From assembly GCA_902623685.1 (NCBI GenBank), contig CACNUQ010000007.1:1-53431 (forward strand): DNA of 53,431 nucleotides. Direction: 5' to 3'. The stretch's first letter is position 1; every line of letters starts with the position of its first letter. Below are positions 1 through 9,519 of this stretch, piece by piece. A program made the position numbers and the translations under genes. Under the pieces are notes generated by a model, which did no database searches, had not been told where the DNA came from, and was given only the letters and a program-made list of their open reading frames with translations. The stretch comes from an uncultured SAR86 cluster bacterium. Its GTDB lineage: Bacteria; Pseudomonadota; Gammaproteobacteria; Magnimaribacterales; D2472.

Positions 1-2
1 AG

Positions 3-632
3 AATTGGGGAATAGAAATTGATAAAAAAGATCGTACTTCTTACTCATCACCATGCATTATTAGAGTTTATAGAGAAGATAATGAAAAGCATTTAAAAAA
101 GTTCTTGAAAAATGATTACAAAAACAATAATTACGATCTAATTATTGCTTCCCAAGCATATAGAGCAGCATCATCTGTAAACATTAAAGTTAAAAATGTA
201 ATAGGGCCATTGATGCGGTTATTAAACAAATCTGGAAAACTTTTAATAACTCATTCAATTGGGGGTGGCTCCATACAAAAAGTCTTGAAGACAGCTTTTA
301 AGGACAAAGAAGCTTTTCCAAATAAAGCAAAAGATATTATTGAGTACCTAAAAGATAATCCATTTGGAGAAAACAATATTTACAACTTTTCCAAAGTTCA
401 AACTTATCATTTCAAGTTCAAACGGGCACCCGATAAAACAGTTACAGAATTATTTGGTCACAACACAGATGCTAAATGGTCAAATATTTTATATGTAGGC
501 CAAATAGCAGAAAAGGATATACAAGCATTTGAAAAAAATCGAAGACTTCAAGATAAAGTAAGAAGAGCTATAGATAGATCAAAAGATATTCAATTTCAAA
601 ATGAAATTTTTAGCATTACAAAGCTAAGATAA
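3..632 (+). CDS. C-terminal part of a class I SAM-dependent methyltransferase-like protein (5' end outside window)
   Basis: The reading frame is open from the first base, so the gene begins before the window; a TTG at 105 is merely an internal codon. A beta-strand-like segment YDLIIASQAYRAA is followed by VIGPLMRLLNKSGKLLITHS, the acidic strand 4 and the 'leader-G-K-L-L-I' strand 5 pattern of class I methyltransferases. The SAM-binding glycine loop would lie upstream and cannot be seen, so the assignment is by pattern only. The last 90 residues are basic and without recognised motif. A 106-base spacer separates it from the oxidoreductase on the same strand. Confidence 0.5.
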   Translation, partial: NWGIEIDKKDRTSYSSPCIIRVYREDNEKHLKKFLKNDYKNNNYDLIIASQAYRAASSVNIKVKNVIGPLMRLLNKSGKLLITHSIGGGSIQKVLKTAFKDKEAFPNKAKDIIEYLKDNPFGENNIYNFSKVQTYHFKFKRAPDKTVTELFGHNTDAKWSNILYVGQIAEKDIQAFEKNRRLQDKVRRAIDRSKDIQFQNEIFSITKLR

Positions 633-738
633 TCTTAAATTTTTAATATGTTTTATTTGTTTATAATACATTTGTACGATAAGGTATTTTTATAAAATAT
701 TTTAAAGATAGATGGTGCAAAGACACTAAGGGTAATAA

Positions 739-1887
739 ATGAAATCACGAGAGATAAGAAGCAAAATTACGGACCAGGCTAAATTAGAACTATCTATTGA
801 GAAAATCGAGGTAAAAAAGCCAGTTGGAAGTGAGGTATTAATTAAGATGCAAGCAAGTCCTATTAATCCGTCTGATATAGGGCTTTTGATAGCCTCTGCT
901 AATCCAACAACTTTAAAAAAAATAAGAGGGGCTTATCCTAAAGTCGCAATGGATATAGATAAATCTCATTTATCTTTTTTTGCTAAAAGATTAAACAAAA
1001 GCTTAGCAGTTGGAAATGAAGGCGCTGGTAAAGTGGTTGATGCTGGCAAAGATTCTAAACATCTTATAGGAAAGATCGTTTCGGTTTCAGGGGGTAGCAC
1101 CTTCTCTCAATATAAATGCACAGACTCATTTAACTGCATTGAAATGAAAAAAGGGATAACTTCTAAAAAGGCCTCCTCAGCATTCATTAATCCTCTTACA
1201 GCCTTGGGTATGGTAGAAACCTGCAAAATTGAAGGACATGGTGCGATAATCCATACTGCTGCAGCGTCTTCTTTGGGACAAATGTTAGTAAAGATTTGTA
1301 ACGAAGATAAAATTGATTTAATCAATATAGTGCGAAGAGAAAATCAAGTTAAACTGCTTGAGTCTATAGGAGCTAAGTATATCCTCAATTCATCAAGTCC
1401 AGATTTTATGCGGGATTTAATAAAAGCCATACTAAAAACTGGTGCAACGATTGCTTTTGATGCAACGGGCGGAGGGCAACTTACTGATCAGATTTTAACG
1501 GCAATGGAATTTGCCACTTCTGCACTAGAGCAAGATTCGCCAATATCTGTTCAAGGTTATAGTCCTTATGGATCCTCAGCATACAAACAAGTATATATTT
1601 ATGGGGGTTTAGATCCCTCTCCAATAACTCTAAATAAAGCATACGGTATGAACTGGAGTGCGGGAGGCTGGCTACTTTTTCCATTCTTAACGGCTTTAAG
1701 TCAAGAGAGGCTTGAAGCTCTTCGAGAAAGAGTAAAGAAAAATATTGATACAACCTTCAAATCTACATACAAAAAAACAATTGGTTTGGAAGATGTGCTT
1801 AATCCAAAATATATGAAAGAGTATTTAAAAACAGGCACTGGAAATAAGTATTTAATAAATCCACAAGTTAAAAACATCAAAAAATGA
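739..1887 (+). CDS. MDR-superfamily zinc-type alcohol dehydrogenase / quinone oxidoreductase-like protein
   Basis: This 382-residue protein has the medium-chain dehydrogenase layout. An N-terminal GroES-like domain carries SPINPSDIGLL and GNEGAGKVVDAG, and a Rossmann domain follows with HTAAASSLGQMLVKI near residue 175 and FDATGGG near 240. The glycine-rich loop is replaced by AAASSLGQ, as in several quinone-oxidoreductase-like members. The cysteine cluster of a structural zinc site is missing, so a zinc-independent, NADPH-dependent reductase is likely. AAGGG lies 6 bases before the ATG. The stop overlaps the next start by 4 bases (ATGA), so it is translationally coupled to a class III aminotransferase. 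Substrate unknown. Confidence 0.75.
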   Translation: MKSREIRSKITDQAKLELSIEKIEVKKPVGSEVLIKMQASPINPSDIGLLIASANPTTLKKIRGAYPKVAMDIDKSHLSFFAKRLNKSLAVGNEGAGKVVDAGKDSKHLIGKIVSVSGGSTFSQYKCTDSFNCIEMKKGITSKKASSAFINPLTALGMVETCKIEGHGAIIHTAAASSLGQMLVKICNEDKIDLINIVRRENQVKLLESIGAKYILNSSSPDFMRDLIKAILKTGATIAFDATGGGQLTDQILTAMEFATSALEQDSPISVQGYSPYGSSAYKQVYIYGGLDPSPITLNKAYGMNWSAGGWLLFPFLTALSQERLEALRERVKKNIDTTFKSTYKKTIGLEDVLNPKYMKEYLKTGTGNKYLINPQVKNIKK

Positions 1888-3206
1888 AAAACATTGAGTT
1901 AGATAAAAGTCTTCTCACTCATGCGTTCGTTGAGCCCAGAAAAACAAAGCTTTTTGGCTCTCAAGAAGTTGTAGGCGGTAAAGGCATTAGTATTAAACTC
2001 TCTGATGGAAGAGAGCTGATCGATGGGCTGTCTGGTCTATGGAATATAAATGTTGGTCACGGCAGACAAGAAATTGCTGAAGCTGCTCATAAACAAATGA
2101 AAAAACTATCTTTTTATCCATCTGCATTTGAATATACAACTGAGCCCCCAATAAAACTTGCACAAAAACTTACTAAAATTTTGCCTAAAAAGTCTGGTAT
2201 TAGTAAATTTATGTTTGGTCTTACAGGGTCAGATGCTAACGAGACTGCTTTTAGGTTAGCACGTATGTATCACACGATAAGAGGAGAGAGCAAAAGAACA
2301 AAAATAATTTCAAGAAAATATTCTTATCATGGCTTCACTAAAGCTGCGCTTGGTGCTACAAGACTTCCCATGTATCACATTTGGGAACAACCAGATCCGA
2401 ATTTATATTTTGAAGTCTCTCCATATGACTTAAATGAACTAGAAGATCTAATTATTAATGAAGGCCCTAAAACAATTTCAGTTTTTATAGTGGAGCCGAT
2501 CATGGCAAATGGAGGAGTCCACATACCTCCAAAGAATTATTTAAAAGAAGCTCGCAAAATTTGTGATAAACATGGAGTTTTAATGGTTTTTGATGAGGTG
2601 ATTACTGCATTTGGAAGAACAGGAAAGTGGTTTTGTATGGAGCATTATGATTGCTATCCTGACTTTATTTCTTTGTCTAAAGGTCTTACAAGTGGTTATC
2701 TTCCATTAAGTGCAACTGGTATATCGAGTAAAATTTGGAAAGAAGTTGAAAATAAGATACCGCCAGGACTTATTTTTGCAAATGCTCTAACTACCAGCAA
2801 TCATGCAACCTCTTGTGCCGTAGCACTAGCCAATATCGAAATAATTGAAAAAGAAAAACTTGTTAAAAATAGTGAGCAACAAGGAAAATATCTTTTAAAT
2901 CAATTAAAAGCAAAATTTAAGAAAAATTCGATGGTTAAAGAGATTAGAGGATTGGGGTTAATGGCTGGCATCAATTGGAAGAATAACAGAGATGCGCCAG
3001 AAAATTACATGGGTAGAAAAAAAATCCTTGCAAATAAGGTATTTGCTAATGAATTTTCAATGAATTTTGTATCAGAATGTCTAAAAAGAGGGCTGATCGT
3101 AAGGCCAGTTGGTCCAAATACAGTTGTGGCTCCTCCGCTATGCACCTCAAAGAAGGAAGTGGATAAAATAGTTTCCATAATGGTTGAAAGTGCAAAACAT
3201 ACCTAG
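1884..3206 (+). CDS. class III (omega) PLP-dependent aminotransferase
   Basis: A 440-residue protein of normal family length. Visible motifs are the phosphate-binding FGLTGSDANETAFRLAR near residue 110, SYHGFTKAALG, the PLP-contact strand VFDEVITAFGRTG near 240 and the Schiff-base lysine in SLSKGLTSGYLPL near 266. These are typical of omega-amino acid:pyruvate or beta-alanine/GABA-type aminotransferases; the exact amine donor cannot be read from the sequence. It overlaps the preceding oxidoreductase by 4 bases, implying one transcript and possibly a shared catabolic route (amine to aldehyde or enone, then reduction), which is inference. Confidence 0.85.
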   Translation: MKNIELDKSLLTHAFVEPRKTKLFGSQEVVGGKGISIKLSDGRELIDGLSGLWNINVGHGRQEIAEAAHKQMKKLSFYPSAFEYTTEPPIKLAQKLTKILPKKSGISKFMFGLTGSDANETAFRLARMYHTIRGESKRTKIISRKYSYHGFTKAALGATRLPMYHIWEQPDPNLYFEVSPYDLNELEDLIINEGPKTISVFIVEPIMANGGVHIPPKNYLKEARKICDKHGVLMVFDEVITAFGRTGKWFCMEHYDCYPDFISLSKGLTSGYLPLSATGISSKIWKEVENKIPPGLIFANALTTSNHATSCAVALANIEIIEKEKLVKNSEQQGKYLLNQLKAKFKKNSMVKEIRGLGLMAGINWKNNRDAPENYMGRKKILANKVFANEFSMNFVSECLKRGLIVRPVGPNTVVAPPLCTSKKEVDKIVSIMVESAKHT

Positions 3207-3261
3207 AAAATATCGATTTCATGATGTCTTTTTTCAAATTTAAAGCTGGAAATAGAATTTT

Positions 3262-4420
3262 ATGACTAATGTTAAATCTATAAATTCAAATAATTGGCGA
3301 AAACATCCTAATAATCAATGGAGTTTTCAAAATATAGAAAAATTATTTTCTACACAAAGAATTAACAAAGGAGATCGAAAATCATCAGAATTTTTAATTA
3401 AAAATAAACCTATAGATAAAATTGTGTTTTCAAACTTAGAACAAAAAAAACAAACAATAAAAGAAATGCTAGTAAACGGATATGCAGATTCATTTCTTGT
3501 TCTGCAAAGAGGCAAAATCATCTATGAGGAATATTTTAATGGTATGAACCAATCCTCGCTTCATTTAATAAATTCCATATCAAAAAACTTTCTTGGAATG
3601 CTTACAGGTATTCTTCATGAAAATAAGCATATAGATGTTGATAAAAAGGTTTCTGAATATCTACCAGAATTTAGTCAATCTGTTTTTAGCGAAACTACTT
3701 TAAGGCATGCTTTAGATATGACCGCTGCAGTAAAATACGATGAAACTTACGACAATCCTAATGCTGATTTTTGGCATGAAACATCTACTGTTGGATGGAA
3801 TCCTTCCTTAGAAAAAGAAAATCCTTCTAATTTGCTTGATTTTGCTTTATGCCTAAAAGAAAAAGAACAATTAGATGGTGACTCTTATCACTATAGAACA
3901 ATTCTCACAAACATAATTGCAATTACTATCGAGGCAGCAACTGAAAAAAAAAATGTCTAACTTGTTGGAAAATTTACTATGGCAAAAACTTTTTCCAGAA
4001 CAAGACCTGTTGATGGTAGTTGATAACAAAAATTATCCATATATGGGCGCTGGTTTAAATGCGTGCACAAGAGATTTAGCAAGGTTTGGACAAATGTTAT
4101 TGCAACAAGGTGTTTTCAATGGGATTGAGGTGATTCCGGCCTCTTGGATTAAAGAGACAGCAATGGCTGATAATAGTTACAAAGAAAATTTCTCGAAAGA
4201 TCCATTTGGAGAATTATTTCCCAATGGCCACTATAAAAATCAAACAATTGTAGATAAAAATGGATGTTTTTATTGTCTGGGTATATATGGTCAATGTATT
4301 TACATAAATCCTAAATATGAAACTGTGATCGTTAAACTTTCATCACAGCCAGGGCCAGCAATACCCATGCTTTTAATCGATTCAGTAATAGCAATGAACA
4401 AGATTGCATCCTCTGCATAA
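3262..4420 (+). pseudogene. beta-lactamase-family serine hydrolase interrupted by a -1/+2 frameshift in an A10 run
   Basis: Two overlapping frames make one protein. The first (3262-3960) has the Ser-x-x-Lys nucleophile motif SISK near residue 112 and HALDMTAAVKYDE, and ends at TEKKNV-stop. The second resumes from the A run at 3944-3953 with MSNLLENLLWQKLF, MGAGLNACTRDLARFGQML and a C-terminal domain to 4420. Removing one A joins them into a continuous class C beta-lactamase/EstB-like domain of roughly 385 residues with family-typical order. The cause may be a sequencing error, population-level slippage or recent decay. The family hydrolyses esters, peptides or lactams; no lipoprotein signal is visible, so substrate and compartment are unknown. 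Confidence 0.7.
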
Positions 4421-4470
4421 AAATTAGATTATTTAAAGAATTATTTCCTTGTATTAAACTGAGACGCATT

Positions 4471-4905
4471 ATGAAAAAAATTTTACTTATACTTTTAGTT
4501 TTTTCTTCTTTTTCTTATGGGCACAGTGCAAGCAAGGGAGACTTTATGGGAACCTGGAGACTTGTTGAATATGCAGTAGATGGTAAATATCAAGATGTGC
4601 CTAGCCCCACTCCCATTAAAATGTATATGAATGGTGAGTTTGTAATTATTTTTTATCTAGAAAATAAAATTCACTTTAACAAAGGTAAATATGCTCTCAA
4701 AGAAGGAGAAGCAACCGAAACAATTTTAGCAAGCAGCACTGAAACACTCATAGGCGAAGAGATATCTTTTAGACCTAACTTTATGGGTGATAAAAACTCA
4801 TTCTATATAAATCTTGATTTAGGAGATTATAAAACATTTGAAAGATGGGAAAAAACCCATTGCGATGTTGTAAAGTGCGCAAAAATTAGAACTCGAAAGA
4901 ATTAA
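4471..4905 (+). CDS. secreted lipocalin-like domain protein
   Basis: A 144-residue protein with a clear signal peptide: MKKILLILLVFSSFSYGHSA, with cleavage likely after GHSA or nearby. The mature part begins with DFMGTWRLVEYAVDGK, the entry strand typical of lipocalin-like domains (G-x-W-x-L), followed by alternating beta-rich sequence. Two cysteines (CDVVKC) near the end could form a disulfide. It likely resides in the periplasm. The link to the hydrolase upstream is only by orientation and a 50-base gap. The family is assigned by pattern and the ligand is unknown. Confidence 0.55.
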   Translation: MKKILLILLVFSSFSYGHSASKGDFMGTWRLVEYAVDGKYQDVPSPTPIKMYMNGEFVIIFYLENKIHFNKGKYALKEGEATETILASSTETLIGEEISFRPNFMGDKNSFYINLDLGDYKTFERWEKTHCDVVKCAKIRTRKN

Positions 4906-4925
4906 AGAAAGTGTTAATTGTTTAA

Positions 4926-5846
4926 TTAAACCTTTATTCTATCAACAATTTTTCTAATTTCTTTGATGTGATCAGTCGTTGTTCTGCAACAGCCACCAAT
5001 TACTGAAGCTCCATTATCAATCCACTCAGAAACAAAATCACTATACTCTAAATGGCTAATATGTTGATGATTATGATAATGCCATTCGTCGGAGTCAGTA
5101 ACAAATCCCTCAAGCTTATTCTTCCTGTATATAGAAGAATTTGCATATATGCCGAAGCTTTTTTCTTTTTTAAGTTTTTCAATCGCCATACTTGCGGTAT
5201 CTGCGTGAACACAGTTCACCAATTGACAATCAATATCTAATTTTAAACCTTCGTCAATTGCAAGATCCAATAATTCGGTACTTGGAAGTCTGTTAAGTTT
5301 ATTTCCTCTTGTTGTCCAACTTAACCAAACTATATCTGAAAAACTTTTCGCAGTTGATGCGGCAATAATGCCCTCATATATTGATGCCATTGTTTCACAA
5401 ATAATCAAATCAACGTCATCTTTATAAATTTCACCTAAAGTTGAGTAAAACTTTTTAAGTTTTTTTTCTTTTGCACTTAAGTCAGGCCTAAATGTTATAT
5501 GGATTGGTGGATAGCATCCAGCTATCTTGGTGTTCGCACCAGTTTTAATGACAGCTTCTTTACAAAGTTCAAGTGATTTTTTTGCTAGATCTTCATATGG
5601 TGGGGCAGTTTTTTCTCGTATAAGCAATTCTGGCGTAGCTTGATAATTTGAGGTTGTAATGATGTCAGCACCAGCTTCAATATTATCAATATGTATTTGC
5701 CGAATAACTTCTGGTTTATGAATTAGACAGTGTGCAGACCATATAGAAGTTTTAAAACTTGGAAGATATTCTCCACGGTTTTCAAGCTCAGTGCCCAAAG
5801 CTGAATCCAAAATTAGTGGTTTTTTAATTCTCTTTTTTATAGACAT
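4926..5846 (-). CDS. mmuM: homocysteine S-methyltransferase
   Basis: This cytosolic enzyme transfers a methyl group, in the family from S-methylmethionine or a betaine-type donor, to homocysteine to make methionine. The N-terminal strand LILDSALGTELENRG matches the D-G-A-x-G-T-x-L motif with Ser for Gly. The zinc ligands are the Cys in LVNCVHAD and the adjacent Cys-Cys in SVIGGCCRTTTDHI, the family signature. The 306-residue length is normal. The start is set at 5846 because AAAGGAGG lies 5-10 bases upstream; a longer frame to 5888 has no such site. It is preceded by a structured leader (separate entry) and ends facing the lipocalin-like gene. Confidence 0.9.
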   Translation of the reverse strand: MSIKKRIKKPLILDSALGTELENRGEYLPSFKTSIWSAHCLIHKPEVIRQIHIDNIEAGADIITTSNYQATPELLIREKTAPPYEDLAKKSLELCKEAVIKTGANTKIAGCYPPIHITFRPDLSAKEKKLKKFYSTLGEIYKDDVDLIICETMASIYEGIIAASTAKSFSDIVWLSWTTRGNKLNRLPSTELLDLAIDEGLKLDIDCQLVNCVHADTASMAIEKLKKEKSFGIYANSSIYRKNKLEGFVTDSDEWHYHNHQHISHLEYSDFVSEWIDNGASVIGGCCRTTTDHIKEIRKIVDRIKV

Positions 5847-5940
5847 TCTTTCCTCCTTTATTTGCCGAACGCCATATCTTTTTTCCACCTTGCCGGAGTT
5901 GGCAGGTTGGAGAGGAAATAAATCCTTCTCATGATATACA
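5847..5940 (-). promoter_or_regulatory. structured 5' leader of the homocysteine methyltransferase gene (two hairpins, possible SD sequestration)
   Basis: Reading the minus strand, hairpin 1 (5930-5910) pairs GAGA/GGA with TCC/TCTC around one bulged A. Hairpin 2 (5907-5887) pairs ACCT/GCC with GGC/AGGT around one bulged A and an AACTCC loop. The 3' arm of hairpin 1 contains TTTCCTC, exactly complementary to GAGGAAA in the Shine-Dalgarno region just before the ATG, so the arm could pair either locally or with the ribosome site. I do not recognise a known SAM, SAH or cobalamin riboswitch consensus here. The structure is visible; a regulatory role in methionine control is inference. Confidence 0.35.
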
Positions 5941-5989
5941 TATTATTTTATCAAAAATTAATGATATTTAATCCAAAAACTTTCAATTT

Positions 5990-7963
5990 TTAAATTGCTG
6001 GATCGCTCTCTGGAAAATGTTTTATCAATATTTCTAGATGATTTGCATAATTCTTCCAATAATCTAAACCTGTTTTATACATAGGCTGCCGTACTTGCTC
6101 AGAGCTGGCGGTTTTAACTGGGCGCTTTGATTGGTAAAAATTTAAACAGTTTTCTTCAAATTCAACATTACAAAACTCTAATAGGTCATTAATTCTTTCA
6201 TTAGGATTTTTGATAATATCCTCATAGTTAATTGTAAAAATTTCATTTGGAAAAAGCTTTTTCCAATAATCCATAAGTCTAATATAGTCTTTGTAGTATC
6301 TTGCAATATCATCTAGATCATAAGTAAAGTGCTGTCCTTTAGCAAAATATTGTTTAAAGCAGCTAAAGCATGCATCCATTGGATTTCTTCTTGCATCAAT
6401 TATTTTAGCTTTTGGCAAGATCAATTTTATTAAGCCAATGTGAGCAAAATTATTAGGCATTTTGTCAATAAAAAATGGTTTGGAAGACCTGGCCCATTTC
6501 GTTTCATCGATGTATTTTTTCCCTAAGTCAGTAAATGATGATTGATCAAGACTAAGTAAATTATTTGGGTAACCTTTTTTTGGATTAATTAACTTTATAT
6601 CTCTTGATATAGCCAAGATATTTGGTAGTTCTTGAGTGCCTTCGATTAACGAGTGAGAAGCTAGAATCTGTTCAATTAGCGTTGAGCCTGATCTGGGTAG
6701 TCCTAAAATAAAAATTGGATCGTTGAACTTTGAGTTTGCTTTTAGTTTGTAAATATCGTTATTATTTTCAAAAAAATCTATTAGCTCATCGATAGAAATT
6801 TTATAATCCTCAGCGTTGTAACTTATCTGCTTTCTCTGTTGCCAATTTCCCTCAGCATAATGCTCAAATGATTTATCAAATTGTTTATTTGATTCATACG
6901 CTTTTCCAAGAGCAAAGTGCATCTGAATCAACTCATTTGGATGTATGTTTTGTTCAATAGATAATTCCATATTTGCAATTTCCTTTTTTGAGAATTCATA
7001 AGTCTTAAGATTTGCTAAGCTCCAATATGCCTCACCGGACAATGGAAAATATTTAATTGCATTTTGATATGCATGTTCACTCTTTTTTCTTTCTCCAATA
7101 GTTTTTAAAGCGTGGCCAAGGCTGAGATAGACTCTTGGATTTTCTGGTTTAATTTTTAATGACTTTTCATACAAGTTTATGCCCTCTTGATATTTAGACA
7201 ATTTAATATAGACGGTTCCCAACGATACAAGCGCTTCAAAGTTTCTTGGGTCTAACTTAATAAGATTTTCAAATGCTGGAATTGATTTTAAAAGTTTATT
7301 CTGGACTCTATAAAGTTTTGCCAAATTGTCCCAAGCCAGAAAGAAAGAGGAATCTAACTGAAGCACCTTTAGAAAAAGTTTTTCGGCAATGTCATAATCT
7401 TTTGTTTTAAAAGCGAGTAGTCCTAACAACCTAAGAGCATCAATATTATTTTTATCTTTCTTAAGAACCTTTTTATATGCCTCTTCTGCTAGTCGAAGTC
7501 TGCCTGCTTTGACATGTCTGATACCTTTATAAAGATCTCCATAGGTTTTATCGGATTCAAAGAAATTTTGAATTACTTGATCAGATTCTTCCTCTCTATC
7601 ATTCTCAATGTGAATATTAGAAATTAATCTTGCAGTTGTAATCGAGGGAAACTGTTTATGAAATTCAATCAAAGCGGATTGATATGCCTGATCATCATTA
7701 AGAAATTTATAGACTTTTATTAATTTTTCTTGATATTCCTTATTGTTCGGATCTAATTTAATTAATTTTTTAATCAGCTCTAATGCATTTTCAGGTTTAT
7801 TTTGTTTTATGTTGATATCTAATAGCAGGGATAAAGCCTCTAAATTAAGAGGATGTACAGATAAAATTTCTTCAAGTTGTTCTATGCATTCATTTAAATT
7901 ATTATTGCTTAATAAATCAGTGGCGTTGTCTAATGCAATCTTGAGGTTGGTATTCTCTGACAT
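5990..7963 (-). CDS. TPR-repeat protein with C-terminal sulfotransferase domain
   Basis: This 657-residue protein has two parts. Residues 1 to about 380 are tandem tetratricopeptide repeats (for example EALSLLLDINIKQNKPENAL and EAYKKVLKKDKNNIDALRLLG). From about 410 to the end is a sulfotransferase domain with the PAPS 5'-phosphosulfate loop FILGLPRSGSTLIEQIL near residue 420 and a 3'-phosphate region DARRNPMDACFSCFKQYF. Such fusions are common in marine bacteria and are thought to sulfate sugars or peptides with PAPS; the acceptor is unknown. There is no signal peptide, so it is cytosolic. Its ATG directly abuts the ATG of the divergent transporter, leaving no spacer for a promoter. Confidence 0.85.
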   Translation of the reverse strand: MSENTNLKIALDNATDLLSNNNLNECIEQLEEILSVHPLNLEALSLLLDINIKQNKPENALELIKKLIKLDPNNKEYQEKLIKVYKFLNDDQAYQSALIEFHKQFPSITTARLISNIHIENDREEESDQVIQNFFESDKTYGDLYKGIRHVKAGRLRLAEEAYKKVLKKDKNNIDALRLLGLLAFKTKDYDIAEKLFLKVLQLDSSFFLAWDNLAKLYRVQNKLLKSIPAFENLIKLDPRNFEALVSLGTVYIKLSKYQEGINLYEKSLKIKPENPRVYLSLGHALKTIGERKKSEHAYQNAIKYFPLSGEAYWSLANLKTYEFSKKEIANMELSIEQNIHPNELIQMHFALGKAYESNKQFDKSFEHYAEGNWQQRKQISYNAEDYKISIDELIDFFENNNDIYKLKANSKFNDPIFILGLPRSGSTLIEQILASHSLIEGTQELPNILAISRDIKLINPKKGYPNNLLSLDQSSFTDLGKKYIDETKWARSSKPFFIDKMPNNFAHIGLIKLILPKAKIIDARRNPMDACFSCFKQYFAKGQHFTYDLDDIARYYKDYIRLMDYWKKLFPNEIFTINYEDIIKNPNERINDLLEFCNVEFEENCLNFYQSKRPVKTASSEQVRQPMYKTGLDYWKNYANHLEILIKHFPESDPAI

Positions 7964-9445
7964 ATGTTTAAAGAAATAAGCTCGGAATGGAATAAAACTA
8001 TTATCTCCCTTTCGATTGTACTATCTTTACTCTTATCAATATATGTATTGTCTGATCCTGTTGGAAGTTCAAAGCTTCTATTTAAAACATATGACTCTTT
8101 AGCAACATTCTTTGAGTCTACTTATATGTATGGGAGCTTTTGTGTACTAATTTTTTTAATTTTTATTGCTCTATCTAAATATGGCGAAATAGAAATTTTA
8201 TTAGAAAATAAGGAGACTTACTCTTTGTTTTCATGGGGCTCGATGCTCTTTGCTGCTGGAATAGGAGCAGCGCTCTTGTATTGGGCAACTGTCGAGTGGA
8301 TAGAATATTTTAATATATTAAATAAACAAAACTTAGATCTTGATAGAGCATTGCTTTACTCAAGAGCTTATCCCATTTTTCATTGGTCATTTACAGCTTG
8401 GGCTATATATTGTTTGCCAGCAATTGCATTCGGCTTAGCAATCACAATCAATCAGAAATCAAAATTAACATTTTCTGGAATATTTAATGTTAAGAATAAA
8501 TTCTTAGAAGTTGTATTTGACTCATTGTTTATTGGAGCAATACTGTGTGGTGCCGGGGTTGGATTAGGCCTGTCCTTTCCATTAATATCTTCGATTTTAT
8601 CTAATGTATTTAATATTGATCGCACAATAAATCTAGATATTTTTACAATATTTGTTTGTCTCTCTATTTTTGCAACAAGTGCATACCTTGGAATTCAAAA
8701 AGGAATAAAAAGGCTAAGTAATTTCAATATTATTTTAGTTTTTACATTTTTATTTGTTATTTTTATTCTTGGCCCAACTCAATATATTTTCTCTAAATCA
8801 ATGGAGAGTTATGTTTTTTTATTCAAGGAATATGCTGAATTAAGTTTTGCAACAGGCACAACAATAAGCAAAGATTGGACTGTTTTTTATTGGGCGTGGT
8901 GGATGGCATTAGCTCCAATGGTTGGTGCATTTATTGTGAATATATCCAACGGCAAGTCATTGCGAGCTATTATTTTAGGAGTAATATTCATTGGCAGCAT
9001 GGGCTGCATGATTAGCATGTCCATATTGTCGAATTTATCAATTTATTTATTTGAATCAGGTATTTTAAATGCTCCCGCTCTTTTAGAAGGGGGTACATTG
9101 AATCGAGAACAAATAATAATTAGAACCTTGTCTACCTTAAGTTACAGCAATTATCTTCTGATTGGCTTCGGTATCATTTGTATTATCTTCTTATGCACAA
9201 CCTACGATTCAACCTCTTACATTCTTGCATCTGCATCCATGAGGAGCTCAAATATTGAGAGTTCAGGCAATCTAAGATTGATTTTTGCAATATTACTGGT
9301 TATTCAGCCAACGCTCTTAATGTTTCTTGGTGGAGTTGATTCGTTTAAGTGGATAATGGTTATATTCTCTGTTCCATTATTACTTATATATCTTATGCTT
9401 ATGATTTCTGTAATTAAAAATATTATTGCGATTAAAAAAGCATAG
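7964..9445 (+). CDS. BCCT-family betaine/carnitine/choline-type transporter
   Basis: A 493-residue inner-membrane protein with about 12 hydrophobic helices. Family signatures include FSWGSMLFAAGIGAALLYWA with the glycine-rich helix 3, the aromatic segment IFHWSFTAWAIYC, and DWTVFYWAWWMALAP near residue 305, the tryptophan-rich BCCT box that forms the quaternary-amine cage. It probably imports glycine betaine, choline, carnitine or DMSP by ion symport. A TGA sits two codons upstream in frame, so this ATG is the earliest possible start. No Shine-Dalgarno is visible, suggesting a leaderless or divergent-promoter arrangement with the sulfotransferase gene. Confidence 0.88.
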   Translation: MFKEISSEWNKTIISLSIVLSLLLSIYVLSDPVGSSKLLFKTYDSLATFFESTYMYGSFCVLIFLIFIALSKYGEIEILLENKETYSLFSWGSMLFAAGIGAALLYWATVEWIEYFNILNKQNLDLDRALLYSRAYPIFHWSFTAWAIYCLPAIAFGLAITINQKSKLTFSGIFNVKNKFLEVVFDSLFIGAILCGAGVGLGLSFPLISSILSNVFNIDRTINLDIFTIFVCLSIFATSAYLGIQKGIKRLSNFNIILVFTFLFVIFILGPTQYIFSKSMESYVFLFKEYAELSFATGTTISKDWTVFYWAWWMALAPMVGAFIVNISNGKSLRAIILGVIFIGSMGCMISMSILSNLSIYLFESGILNAPALLEGGTLNREQIIIRTLSTLSYSNYLLIGFGIICIIFLCTTYDSTSYILASASMRSSNIESSGNLRLIFAILLVIQPTLLMFLGGVDSFKWIMVIFSVPLLLIYLMLMISVIKNIIAIKKA

Positions 9446-9474
9446 TATTAAATTTTTTATAGATTGCATATTTT

Positions 9475-9503
9475 GCATGGAAAATTCTAATTATTTTCCA
9501 TGC
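9475..9503. terminator. bidirectional terminator-like hairpin between convergent genes
   Basis: A perfect 10-bp inverted repeat, GCATGGAAAA and TTTTCCATGC, with a 9-base loop lies in the 74-base gap where the BCCT gene and the TonB receptor gene converge. Stem placement 30 bases after one stop and 17 after the other fits termination of both transcripts. The downstream T-run is weak. Confidence 0.6.
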
Positions 9504-9519
9504 TGCTGAAGAATTATTT

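Noticed and set aside
633-738. RNA gene or terminator in the gap before the oxidoreductase
   Set aside because: No stable hairpin or tRNA-like fold was found; only the ribosome site near 730 is seen.
3917-4420. Independent gene beginning at 3917
   Set aside because: Its first residues are out of frame with the hydrolase; the rest is the missing C-terminal half of the upstream frame.
5847-5940. Known SAM, SAH or cobalamin riboswitch
   Set aside because: ACCTGCC resembles part of a cobalamin motif but the rest of each consensus is missing, so only an unnamed structured leader is claimed.
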